From: Deltaproteobacteria bacterium
GTDB lineage: Bacteria > Myxococcota_C > UBA6777
DNA: 64,000 bases
Direction: 5' to 3'
Assembly: GCA_002731275.1 (NCBI GenBank)
Contig: PCBK01000029.1
Coordinates: 124,001 to 188,000, forward strand
The stretch's first letter is position 1. Each line of letters begins with the position of its first letter. Both the position numbers and the translations under genes were made by a program. The notes under the pieces were generated by a model. The model did not search any database. It had not been told where the DNA came from and was given only the letters and a program-made list of their open reading frames with translations. Positions 43,349 through 51,586 of the stretch are shown piece after piece.

Positions 43349-45082
43349 ATGGTAATACGTTTTGCGTGGTTGGTGTGTTTGTTGTTGTGCTGGTCGGGTT
43401 GTGTGGTCGAAGAGGGACCCCACTCTGGCGTTGTGCGTTCAGCGATCATCAACGGGCAGAAGGACTTATCATACCCGGCAGTGGGGGCGCTCGCACAGAA
43501 ACAAGCATATCCCTTCTGTACTGCGACGTTGGTCGCGCCAACATGGGCATTAACGGCCGCGCACTGTGTGGACGCTGTGCTCAAGTATGAGGGACAAGGG
43601 CAGACCATTTACTTTCGCATGGATCGTCCCACTGGTACAGGTGGCTTTACGAGTTTGTATGTACCGATAAAGCGAAAAATTCGTCATCCCTCCTATCTTC
43701 AAAATCCGATCCCTGGCGTGGATATCGCGCTCCTTGAGTTGGGGCAGACTGTGACGGGGGTGACACCTGTGAAGATAAATGCCTCAGCTCCAATGGACGC
43801 AAGTTGGGTGGGAAAGATCGTGTTGAAGATGGGGTATGGTCTGATCCAGACGCGCCCACAGGCTGTGTTGACCAATCATAAGTATTCGACGAGTATACCG
43901 ATCTATCAGGTCGGCGCGGACTTCTTTGTACATTTTGACCAACAGACCGCGAAGAGCGCCTGTCATGGCGACTCAGGCGGACCTGCGTTGATGTTGTTAG
44001 ACGGCGCCTGGACGATTCTCGGCGTCACCTCCGTTGCGTTCCAGGCGACAAAGAATCCCAACAACAACCCACCGACGTTTTGTGATGGTGGTGCGATCGA
44101 TTGTCGCGTTGATGTCCATTACAATGGATTTCTTGCACAGTATCTAGGCACACCAAGTTGCACCTCTGGTCAACAGCGAGCTTGCTACGATGGTCCCGCA
44201 AATACGCGCGCAAAAGGAGCGTGTAAGGATGGGACACAGGTATGCAGTGGCGGCAGTTGGGGAGCGTGTGTTGGCGCTGTGAAGCCTGCAACAGAGCGAT
44301 GTGATAGTCTTGATAATGATTGTGATGGTCAGACGGATGAGGGCTGTCAGTGTACAGATGGCCAACAACGCTCTTGCTACACTGGCCCCGCAGGGACACA
44401 AGGACAAGGTGCTTGTCGAGCCGGAACACAGACTTGCACGAGCGGACAATGGGGTGTGTGTACTGGCGAAGTGAAGCCTTCGAGTGAGACGTGTGGTGAC
44501 CAAGTGGACAACGATTGTAACGGTCAAGTCGACGACCTGTGTTGTGTCGAAGGCACCACAGATCCTTGCTACACAGGCCCTCAGGCTTCCTGGAACAAAG
44601 GCACCTGTAAGTCTGGTGTGCGTACATGCACACAAGGAAAGTGGGGCGCTTGTGTTGGTGATGTGACGCCAAGGCCCGGCGATATCTGTGGTGATCAATT
44701 GGACAATGACTGTGACGGTACCATCGATGAAGGCTGCGCTGCGACCTCTTGTGCTGCGGGCACGCAGCGACAGTGCTTTGACGGACCGGGAGAGGCGATC
44801 GCGCACGCTCCTTGTCAGGCTGGCACACAACAATGTCTCGATGGTCAGTGGGGAGAATGTCGGGGACAACTTCTCCCTCAAAATGAACTCTGTAGTGATG
44901 GGATCGATAACGATTGCGATGGCACCATCGACAACTGTGGACAGAAAACAGGTGTTGTTGGCGGTTGGCACGTACGAGGATTTGGTTGTAGTGTCCAATC
45001 GGACGTCCCTCCACCTTCAGTAGGGCTCCTGTTCTTGCTCTGGAGTCTGCTGCTGTCTTTTCGACGTAAACATTCTTTTTGA
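43349..45082 (+). CDS. Trypsin-like serine protease with MopE repeats and MYXO-CTERM-like tail
   Basis: A 577-residue secreted protease. The signal ends in a lipobox-like CWSGC near residue 18. The protease domain (about 30-270) has an IINGQ start (activation cleavage before Ile), TAAHC (catalytic His), DIALLEL (Asp) and CHGDSGGP (Ser). Then come four MopE-type motifs (CDSLDNDCDGQTDE and three relatives built on C-G-D-Q-x-D-N-D-C), each followed by QRxCY/FxGP modules. The end is GFGCSVQSD, hydrophobic LLFLLWSLLLSF and RRK. Both a lipobox and a C-terminal anchor are thus present, which is unusual. GGAGAG precedes the ATG by 7 bases. Probable role: cell-surface digestion of proteins. Confidence 0.9.
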   Translation: MVIRFAWLVCLLLCWSGCVVEEGPHSGVVRSAIINGQKDLSYPAVGALAQKQAYPFCTATLVAPTWALTAAHCVDAVLKYEGQGQTIYFRMDRPTGTGGFTSLYVPIKRKIRHPSYLQNPIPGVDIALLELGQTVTGVTPVKINASAPMDASWVGKIVLKMGYGLIQTRPQAVLTNHKYSTSIPIYQVGADFFVHFDQQTAKSACHGDSGGPALMLLDGAWTILGVTSVAFQATKNPNNNPPTFCDGGAIDCRVDVHYNGFLAQYLGTPSCTSGQQRACYDGPANTRAKGACKDGTQVCSGGSWGACVGAVKPATERCDSLDNDCDGQTDEGCQCTDGQQRSCYTGPAGTQGQGACRAGTQTCTSGQWGVCTGEVKPSSETCGDQVDNDCNGQVDDLCCVEGTTDPCYTGPQASWNKGTCKSGVRTCTQGKWGACVGDVTPRPGDICGDQLDNDCDGTIDEGCAATSCAAGTQRQCFDGPGEAIAHAPCQAGTQQCLDGQWGECRGQLLPQNELCSDGIDNDCDGTIDNCGQKTGVVGGWHVRGFGCSVQSDVPPPSVGLLFLLWSLLLSFRRKHSF

Positions 45083-45150
45083 TTGGACGAGCAATTATGC
45101 TACAAAGGCCCAATGTGTTGATGTAGTTCTTTCTTTTTGATGGGATATAG

Positions 45151-46890
45151 ATGAGCGAACAATTGACTCCCTGGCATCGGTATTTGTTTGTGTTCTTGTG
45201 TGTGTGGATGTGTGTGGGAGAGAGTTCCTATGTACATGCACAATCAGCAGAGCCTACGGCTTTTCATCTTCAGCAGCTTCGCCCAAATGGCGATCCTTCA
45301 GGGCTCTTTCAGTCGCTGAGTGGGAAGGCGCTCGGTCAGTGGAGGCTGTCTTTTCAATTGACCCTCCACTACACCTACGAGCCTCTTGTCCTCGAATACA
45401 ACGATGAGCTGGCGATCAGTGTGATGGAGCACATGGTCGGTGCGGATCTCGCGATCGGTGTGGGGCTCTTGCCGTGGCTGGATGTGATGTTGTTTGCGCC
45501 TGTCACGATCTACCAATTGGGGACGTTGGTCAAGCACTCCAGTTTGGGGACGGCGTCTGGCCGCGACATGTCTGGATTTCATGCACAAGACATCCGTCTA
45601 CAGCTCAAGTTGCAGCTCCTCAACGAGAAGTCACACTTCGTGAATCTCGCGCTGGCACCGTATATTGCATTCCCGACAGGGGATGACAGGACGATGAACG
45701 GAGAGGGGGGGATCTCTGCCGGTGGGATGCTGTCTTTAAGCGTTCCGTTGCCGATTCCAAATGTCGACGTTCGCCTGTTTGGGAACATTGGGTTTCGCTA
45801 CCAGCCAGATACAACATTGTTTGATGTGACGATTGGATCGGATATCCCGTACAGCTTTGGTGCGTCTTTTGGAGTATCGCCTAAATACGTATCCTTAATC
45901 GCCGAGTACAGTGGGATTATTGGCGTCGCAGGGAAAGTCGAGAGTTCGAATTCACCTGCGAGTTTACTCGCAGGCGTGCGCATCTTTCCGACTGGAAAAC
46001 CGGAGTTTGCGATCAATATGGGTGCGGCTGTTGGTGTGATTGGTGGTTTTGGTAGCGCGCCCATTCGTATCTTTGCTGGCGTGACGATCGCGCCAGAGCT
46101 TGCCAAAGGAAGCTCCGCAGCTCCGAAAGATACCGATGGCGATGGTATCCCTGACAGTGAAGACCAATGCCCTGATCAAGCTGGTGCAAAAGCACTGCAA
46201 GGTTGTCCAGCAGCGGACTCCGATGGTGATGGTGTGCCTGACAAGGAAGATCAATGCCCGAAAGTACGCGGCGAAGTGATGAATCGTGGGTGTCCTATGC
46301 AAGACACCGACAAAGACGGTATACCCGATAATAAAGATAATTGCCCTCGTACACCAGGTGTCGCTGAAAACGCAGGCTGCCCTGCACAAACAGGGAGCAC
46401 AACACAACCTCCCGCTCCAGGTGGGACGCCCCCCAAAGTTGGCGATCGAAATCCGAACGACTGGGATGGTGACAAGATCCCCAACCGCAGAGATCGATGC
46501 CCCTATCTCACAGGAAGTCGTCGTCGGAGAGGGTGCCCTTACCGTAAATATGTGACGCTCAGCTTGCGCAAGCGTCGGATCTATATGAGAAAAGCCGTGA
46601 GGTTTTACCGCGGCACACGTATGACGAGACGCACAAGGCGTATCCTGCGCCAGCTCGCAGAGCTTATGCGCAACCGGCCGACACTGGCGATTCGTGTAGA
46701 TGCGACGACGTATTCACGTAGTCGACGTAAATGGGTTGCGCGATTGTCTCGTCGACGTGCACGAGCGATTCGTAAGTTTCTTATGAAGGAAGGGGTGGCG
46801 ATCGATCGGATACAGTTCCGTGGATATCGGGCTCGACGTCGGAGGCGTGGGACCAAAACGATCTTCCGTTTCCGGGTGATCAAGAAATAA
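45151..46890 (+). CDS. Outer-membrane protein with thrombospondin type 3 repeats and Arg-rich OmpA-like domain
   Basis: A 579-residue protein with a signal peptide (about residues 1-31, ending near VHAQS). Residues about 35-320 are strand-rich and probably form an outer-membrane beta-barrel. Next are four thrombospondin type 3 calcium-binding repeats (DTDGDGIPDSEDQCPDQAG, DSDGDGVPDKEDQCP, DTDKDGIPDNKDNCP, DWDGDKIPNRRDRCP), then a C-terminal OmpA-like segment (about 465-579). The latter follows the OmpA pattern (repeated strands, LSRRRARAIRKFLMKEGVAIDRIQFRGYRAR), but is remarkably arginine-rich. The peptidoglycan-binding Asp and Arg are only partly preserved. OmpA-like domains usually anchor the outer membrane to peptidoglycan. 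Confidence 0.85.
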   Translation: MSEQLTPWHRYLFVFLCVWMCVGESSYVHAQSAEPTAFHLQQLRPNGDPSGLFQSLSGKALGQWRLSFQLTLHYTYEPLVLEYNDELAISVMEHMVGADLAIGVGLLPWLDVMLFAPVTIYQLGTLVKHSSLGTASGRDMSGFHAQDIRLQLKLQLLNEKSHFVNLALAPYIAFPTGDDRTMNGEGGISAGGMLSLSVPLPIPNVDVRLFGNIGFRYQPDTTLFDVTIGSDIPYSFGASFGVSPKYVSLIAEYSGIIGVAGKVESSNSPASLLAGVRIFPTGKPEFAINMGAAVGVIGGFGSAPIRIFAGVTIAPELAKGSSAAPKDTDGDGIPDSEDQCPDQAGAKALQGCPAADSDGDGVPDKEDQCPKVRGEVMNRGCPMQDTDKDGIPDNKDNCPRTPGVAENAGCPAQTGSTTQPPAPGGTPPKVGDRNPNDWDGDKIPNRRDRCPYLTGSRRRRGCPYRKYVTLSLRKRRIYMRKAVRFYRGTRMTRRTRRILRQLAELMRNRPTLAIRVDATTYSRSRRKWVARLSRRRARAIRKFLMKEGVAIDRIQFRGYRARRRRRGTKTIFRFRVIKK

Positions 46891-46983
46891 GCAGGTTGGC
46901 ATTTTTGCGCTTTTTCTGTACACTGTTGTTCGACTACGATCGTATATGTTCTTCTCAACACAAGTATTTTCGGGATCTGGTTT

Positions 46984-48138
46984 ATGCGAACATTTACAAC
47001 ATACAAAATCTGGGTTGGTTGTTTCGTCCTCTTCTTTGCGCTTCTTTTTGCGGAGGCCTGCACCAAGCCCAAAGCCCAACGGTGTCAATTTACCAACGAA
47101 TGCCCCCGGCAGTACGTCTGTGTTCCCGATCTCTCCATTTGCATCCCTGTCTCGCTACCTGATGCGGCGGTGATCATCATCGAGCCTGATGATAACGTTG
47201 GTCCAGAACCTGCGCCTGTTGATCGCTCTGTGACACCGCCTCCTGACAAGCCTACCTGCCAAAATACTTGTACTCAGAATCAATCCAAGTGCACAGCCTC
47301 TGGGTGGATCTCCTATTGTGTCCGCGATCCTCAAACGGGATGTTGGGCCTGGTCTCCAGCCAAAGAGTGTCCAGCCAACTCGACGTGTGCCAACAACGCC
47401 TGTGAATCGAGCAGCGGTTGCAAGGATGCCTGTCTTGAGAATGAACGGCGATGTGTCTCAGGTAAGCAGCAATCGTGCAAAAGACAGCAAGACGGATGCA
47501 CTGCTTGGGGAGAGCTGCTCTCTTGTCCCAGCGGACAGACATGTGTTGGAGATAAATGCCAAATCAGCTGCCAGAATGCCTGTACACAAGGGCAGAAAAA
47601 GTGCACAGGTTCAGACATTGTTCTGTGTAACAAAGGAAGCAATGGCTGTACTTCGTGGGTGAAAATCCAGCAGTGCAAAAGTGACGAGACTTGCAAGACA
47701 GGTACGTCAGGTCCGGCTTGTGAGAAAAACAACACGACGCCGACGAGCGATTGTGGGATGACGCAAGAAGAGAAAGACGTCCTTGTGCTCGTCAACCAAG
47801 AGCGCGCGAAGGTTGGCGCGTCTGCCCTGAAGTGCAACGAAAAGCTGCTTCAAGCTTCGCGCTCATGGTCTAAAGAACAGTGTCGTCAGAGACGTATCAG
47901 TCACGACAACATGTCATCACGTGTGCGTGCTACGGGATTGAGTTACACCGCTGCTGGAGAAAATGTCGCTGCAGGACAACGTAGCGCTGCTGCTGTGATG
48001 AATGGATGGATGAACTCTCCAGGACACCGTGCAAATATCCTGAGTACCACGTATACACATATCGGTATCGGTTTGGAGAGCGGTTGTTCTGACCAATACC
48101 GTTACTATTGGACACAGATCTTTGTGAGGATGCGTTAA
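46984..48138 (+). CDS. CAP/SCP-domain lipoprotein with Cys-rich modules
   Basis: A 384-residue protein with a lipoprotein signal (lipobox FAEAC near residue 26). A Pro-rich stretch is followed by four cysteine-rich modules (about residues 90-255; C...C...C..G....C...GC..W patterns), then a C-terminal CAP (SCP/TAPS) domain from about 258: VLVNQERAKVGASALKCNEKLLQASRSWSKEQC, ISHDNM, GENVAAG and SPGHRANIL. CAP domains occur in secreted proteins of bacteria and eukaryotes and bind metal or ligands; biochemical function is seldom known. The gene is on the plus strand directly after the OmpA-like gene, with 93 bases between. Confidence 0.87.
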   Translation: MRTFTTYKIWVGCFVLFFALLFAEACTKPKAQRCQFTNECPRQYVCVPDLSICIPVSLPDAAVIIIEPDDNVGPEPAPVDRSVTPPPDKPTCQNTCTQNQSKCTASGWISYCVRDPQTGCWAWSPAKECPANSTCANNACESSSGCKDACLENERRCVSGKQQSCKRQQDGCTAWGELLSCPSGQTCVGDKCQISCQNACTQGQKKCTGSDIVLCNKGSNGCTSWVKIQQCKSDETCKTGTSGPACEKNNTTPTSDCGMTQEEKDVLVLVNQERAKVGASALKCNEKLLQASRSWSKEQCRQRRISHDNMSSRVRATGLSYTAAGENVAAGQRSAAAVMNGWMNSPGHRANILSTTYTHIGIGLESGCSDQYRYYWTQIFVRMR

Positions 48139-48199
48139 GACAAGTCAAGGTGTGTGGGGGAAAGTGTTGAAGAGGGGAGAGGAAAGGTGTTTGGGGGAT

Positions 48200-48943
48200 T
48201 TAGCCTGCTTCTGAGAAGAGCGCTTCATCGAACTCGATGTTGTGGTAGACCTTTTGGACATCATCGTCATCTTCGAGTTTGTCGATCAACTTCATCACAG
48301 TCTGGAAGTTTTTGGCGTCGGTCTTTTTGTTTGTGGTTGGGATCCGCTGAAGACCGGATTCTGTGGGCTCAATGTCCATGTCACTGAGCGCTTTTTGAAC
48401 ATTCCCAAAGTCTTCCATCTCTGTCGTGATGGTCACGATGCCATCTTCAAACTCGACATCTTCGGCACCTGCGTCGATCATCTCAAGCATGAACTCTTCT
48501 TCGTCGAGTCCTTCTGCGTTGAGTGTGAAGACACCTTTGCGATCAAAGATGAATTGCAAACAACCATCTTTTCCGAGGCTACCGTTGAATTTGTTGAAGT
48601 AGGAGCGCACATTGGCGACCGTTCGCATGTTGTTGTCTGTTGTGGCTTCGACGAAGATCGCGATCCCATCAGGGCCGTAACCTTCAAAGGTGACTTCTAC
48701 ATAATCCGCGTCGTCATCACCCGATGCTTTTTTGATCGCACGCTCGATATTGTCCTTGGGCATGTTCGCGCCCTTGGCGTTCTGAAGCGCAAGTCGCAGG
48801 CGTGGATTGGAGTCAGCATCAGGCCCACCTGTTTTGACAGCGACGACGATCTCTTTGATCAGCTTGGTAAAGATCTTTCCGCGCTTCGCATCTTGTGCGC
48901 CTTTTCTGTGTTGAATGTTCTTCCACTTACTATGTCCAGCCAT
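48200..48943 (-). CDS. yebC: YebC/PmpR-family regulator
   Basis: A 247-residue protein of normal family length, starting MAGHSKWKNIQHRKGAQDAKR, which is diagnostic. Further family motifs are GGPDADSNPRLRLALQNAKGANMPKDNI and YEGYGP-type sequence (TFEGYGPDGIAIFVEATTDN). YebC proteins act as transcriptional regulators and, in some bacteria, help ribosomes through proline-rich stretches; elongation factor P is present elsewhere in the window. GAGG lies 8 bases before the ATG. The gene converges with the CAP gene, with 61 bases between the stops. Confidence 0.96.
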   Translation of the reverse strand: MAGHSKWKNIQHRKGAQDAKRGKIFTKLIKEIVVAVKTGGPDADSNPRLRLALQNAKGANMPKDNIERAIKKASGDDDADYVEVTFEGYGPDGIAIFVEATTDNNMRTVANVRSYFNKFNGSLGKDGCLQFIFDRKGVFTLNAEGLDEEEFMLEMIDAGAEDVEFEDGIVTITTEMEDFGNVQKALSDMDIEPTESGLQRIPTTNKKTDAKNFQTVMKLIDKLEDDDDVQKVYHNIEFDEALFSEAG

Positions 48944-49347
48944 ATTTCAACCTCGTCTTTCAAGTCACTCCCTAAAGGCTTCTTTTAAGCCGATCTGAAG
49001 GGACCTGTCTATGTCCCTCTCTGTATTCTTTTGTGGAGAGAGGGGAGTCTTTTTTTGTACTTAACGAAAGGGCGAAGGGGCCGGGTTTATCCAGTCATCT
49101 CTGCACAGAGCAGCCCAAACGCACGCTTCAGACGAAGTCAATATACACGATCTCCAATTCATTTCGCAACAGCGAAGTCAAACAAAACATGCCTTTGACG
49201 CTCATCCTACGGTCGTTTTCTCCATACAAAGAGGCATCAAAAGGTGTAGGTCACTACGAACAACTCGACAAAAAGTTCACTACAATGTCAAATTGTCTGG
49301 AAAGGAGGGGGTGTGTTGAGAGAGAACAAGAAGGGGTAGAGCGGCAA
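48944..49347. other. Intergenic region between yebC and the esterase-like lipoprotein gene
   Basis: About 400 bases. It contains the yebC leader (ribosome site near 48952-48955) and a plus-strand terminator-like hairpin (49015-49056). A frame of 168 codons on the plus strand from 49033 has no ribosome site and runs antisense into the esterase gene, so it is not called. I see nothing else convincing here. Confidence 0.4.
49015..49056 (+). terminator. Terminator-like hairpin upstream of yebC (orphan orientation)
   Basis: CCCTCTCT (49015-49022) and AGAGAGGG (49037-49044) form an 8-base-pair stem with a 14-base loop, followed by seven T (49050-49056) after a 5-base gap. On the plus strand this has an intrinsic-terminator shape, but no plus-strand gene ends nearby; it would stop antisense readthrough toward the esterase gene. 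Confidence 0.4.
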
Positions 49348-51387
49348 TTATTGGGCGACGGGGATGGTGTATTGTGTCTCTTCTGGTTGGCGGATGCGTC
49401 CCTTGAATTTTTTCTCGACCTCGTCGACCACCTCAAAGAAGGCTTTTTCCATCGCCGGACCGTTATTGTTAATCCCCTTGCCATCGACGTAGAACGTACC
49501 TTTATGGCAGTATTCAAACTTCGTGCGTTTGAAGGATGATTTCCCTTCAACGGGGAGCCACTGTTCACACGCGCCGTGGACGGCGACGAGGATGAATTTG
49601 GCGGCCTTTCCGTTCTTCATGTCGGGCATCAACAAGGAGAAGATCTGTCCCATATCGGGACCAGACATACCGTAGCCGTGGCCAAAGTAGACGACAGGGT
49701 AGCGCTTGTCTGGATATTGGTGGAACCCTGGAGGGACGACGACGGTGTACATGTGCTTGCGTCCGAGCGCTTTGGAGTCGTAGGTGTAGTGTTTGGCGAC
49801 GCCTTCTCCTGCGGAGGTGTCGAGTTCTTCTTCTTCGAGGTCGGGGTTGGGCATGTGGTGTGTCACAAAACCAAAGAAAGCCTGCACACGCCAAATGATC
49901 TTGGCGCCGTGTACGTGGTCTCCATCTCCATCTGCGATTTGTTTGGGGGTCGCTTTGGGATCGCCATATTGGACATAGACGTGCTGTCCTTTGGTAGACC
50001 AATCGATGTCCTGATAGTTGAAGTTCTCTGAGCCTTTTGGCATGAGTGAGATAAATTTCTCGAACATTTGTACGCGGTTGGGATTGTCATAGCGATTTTT
50101 GAGCGCTGCGTACCAGTGCAAGGCCCCAACATGGAAGTTGAAGAGGTCGCGGATACCGCCATCGATGTAAATATTCACACGATCGAGCTGCTCTCGTTTG
50201 ATTGTCTTGGTGATTTTGAATGGGTCTCGACTGTAGATGTATTCGAGTCCAGAGGTCATGGTCCACTTGCCATCACCTTCGCCTTTGTCCTTTGTGCCTG
50301 CGACGCCATCGATACCATTGTCATTAAATGGTTCTTTGTCATCGTACTCCATGTTACCTTCAGTACCCTTGGGATTTTTGATGGGATCGTAGTTATCTCC
50401 GTTGGGATCTTCGCCACCTGCGCCTGTTTGGCCTTCTGCGACACAACCACCTTTCCCATCTTCTCTATCGTCTTTACATCCATCGATGCCGACATCTTCG
50501 AATGGTTCGTGTGGTGTTGCGATGACAGGTTCGCCGTAGTCGCGTTTTCCGTTGCCATTGATGTCGACGGCGAGGATGATCTGTGCGGGCCAAGTGTGTC
50601 CTGCGGGTTTGTCTGGGTAGTACTTTCCGCTTCTTTCGGTGTTTCCGTCACAAAATGTGATCAGGTCGTACTTGCCTTCAGGGTTGTACTTCCAGTGTTT
50701 GATACCTTTGAAGCGCAGGGGGGTTTTGCAGACATTGGATTGTTTGTGGTAGTCCATGGGAAAGTCTGGCAAGGGCCAGTAAGTGCTCTTTGGGTTCTCA
50801 AAGCCTGGGTTACCAAAGGCGAGGATCAGATCTTGGAGCACACGTAGGATGGCTGTGCGGTTCCAGTTGCCGCCGGCGTCGTCATAATGCCACTCGTTGA
50901 AGTGGGAGGTGAACTCAAAGGGCCAGCGTCCCTTGAGGTCTGAAGACACACAGTACGAAGAGGCTTTGTTAAGGTCACCCGCTTTGGCTGCTGCTTCGAG
51001 CTTTTCGATGTCACAAAAGCCGCTGAGCATCGAACGATAGATATAATCGAGGAGGTAGGTCAAGTTATTGGGAGCACCCAAAGAACCGATGAAGTCAAAC
51101 TTATCGGGGTTATTCATCCCGATGTATGACGCCATCCCGCCGCCCATGGAGACACCGGCGATCACGCGGTGAGTCCACTTGCGTTTGATCGTGAGCTTGT
51201 TGCTCTCGGTTTCTTTGATGGTGCCGCCGTCTTTGGTGCCACCGTCGGGATTGTTGTTGTTTCCATTTGAACAGCCTGGGCCTGTGAAGGCAAAGACGAA
51301 GAGAATGGTGAGCAACCCCATTCCACTCACAACAGACCACAGATTGCGCGCAGAGCGTGCTGTTTCAGATGTCGAGCGATATTCCAT
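49348..51387 (-). CDS. Esterase-like lipoprotein with circularly permuted alpha/beta-hydrolase fold
   Basis: Start at the ATG at 51387, 679 residues with lipobox TGPGC (Cys 39). It reads as an esterase-D-like hydrolase in permuted order. The nucleophile elbow GVSMGG (Ser 80) comes straight after the signal and a short Asn/Gly/Asp-rich linker. The likely catalytic Asp is in YIDGGIRDLFNFH near 410, and the His in DGDHVHG near 492. The part that normally opens the domain, YTVVVPPGFHQYPDKRYPVVYFGHGYG (oxyanion region near 570), comes at the end and finishes with FFEVVDEVEKKFKGR, which in usual enzymes directly precedes the nucleophile strand. Calcium-loop-like inserts (DINGNGKRDYGEP, EPFNDNGID) lie in the middle. 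The frame is unbroken. Confidence 0.75.
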   Translation of the reverse strand: MEYRSTSETARSARNLWSVVSGMGLLTILFVFAFTGPGCSNGNNNNPDGGTKDGGTIKETESNKLTIKRKWTHRVIAGVSMGGGMASYIGMNNPDKFDFIGSLGAPNNLTYLLDYIYRSMLSGFCDIEKLEAAAKAGDLNKASSYCVSSDLKGRWPFEFTSHFNEWHYDDAGGNWNRTAILRVLQDLILAFGNPGFENPKSTYWPLPDFPMDYHKQSNVCKTPLRFKGIKHWKYNPEGKYDLITFCDGNTERSGKYYPDKPAGHTWPAQIILAVDINGNGKRDYGEPVIATPHEPFEDVGIDGCKDDREDGKGGCVAEGQTGAGGEDPNGDNYDPIKNPKGTEGNMEYDDKEPFNDNGIDGVAGTKDKGEGDGKWTMTSGLEYIYSRDPFKITKTIKREQLDRVNIYIDGGIRDLFNFHVGALHWYAALKNRYDNPNRVQMFEKFISLMPKGSENFNYQDIDWSTKGQHVYVQYGDPKATPKQIADGDGDHVHGAKIIWRVQAFFGFVTHHMPNPDLEEEELDTSAGEGVAKHYTYDSKALGRKHMYTVVVPPGFHQYPDKRYPVVYFGHGYGMSGPDMGQIFSLLMPDMKNGKAAKFILVAVHGACEQWLPVEGKSSFKRTKFEYCHKGTFYVDGKGINNNGPAMEKAFFEVVDEVEKKFKGRIRQPEETQYTIPVAQ

Positions 51388-51586
51388 CAGACAATACCTT
51401 TCAAATATACAAATCTTAAGCATTGGGGGGACTGTGGGGATCTTCGATGCCACCTGAGGTAGCTACGACGTGGCGATCTGCGGGGGGAGGAGCGTTGAGG
51501 TACTGTGTGTACGCATGTTCGCTTGTAGGGTCGCCCTATCCATCCACGCTGAGGGGATGATGTGAAGATCATGTCCAAAATCTTGA

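Noticed and set aside
48242-48988. 248-codon plus-strand frame opposite yebC
   Set aside because: Shadow of the conserved YebC gene on the other strand.
49033-49539. 168-codon plus-strand frame in the gap before the esterase gene
   Set aside because: No ribosome site, no domain, and it runs antisense into the esterase coding sequence.
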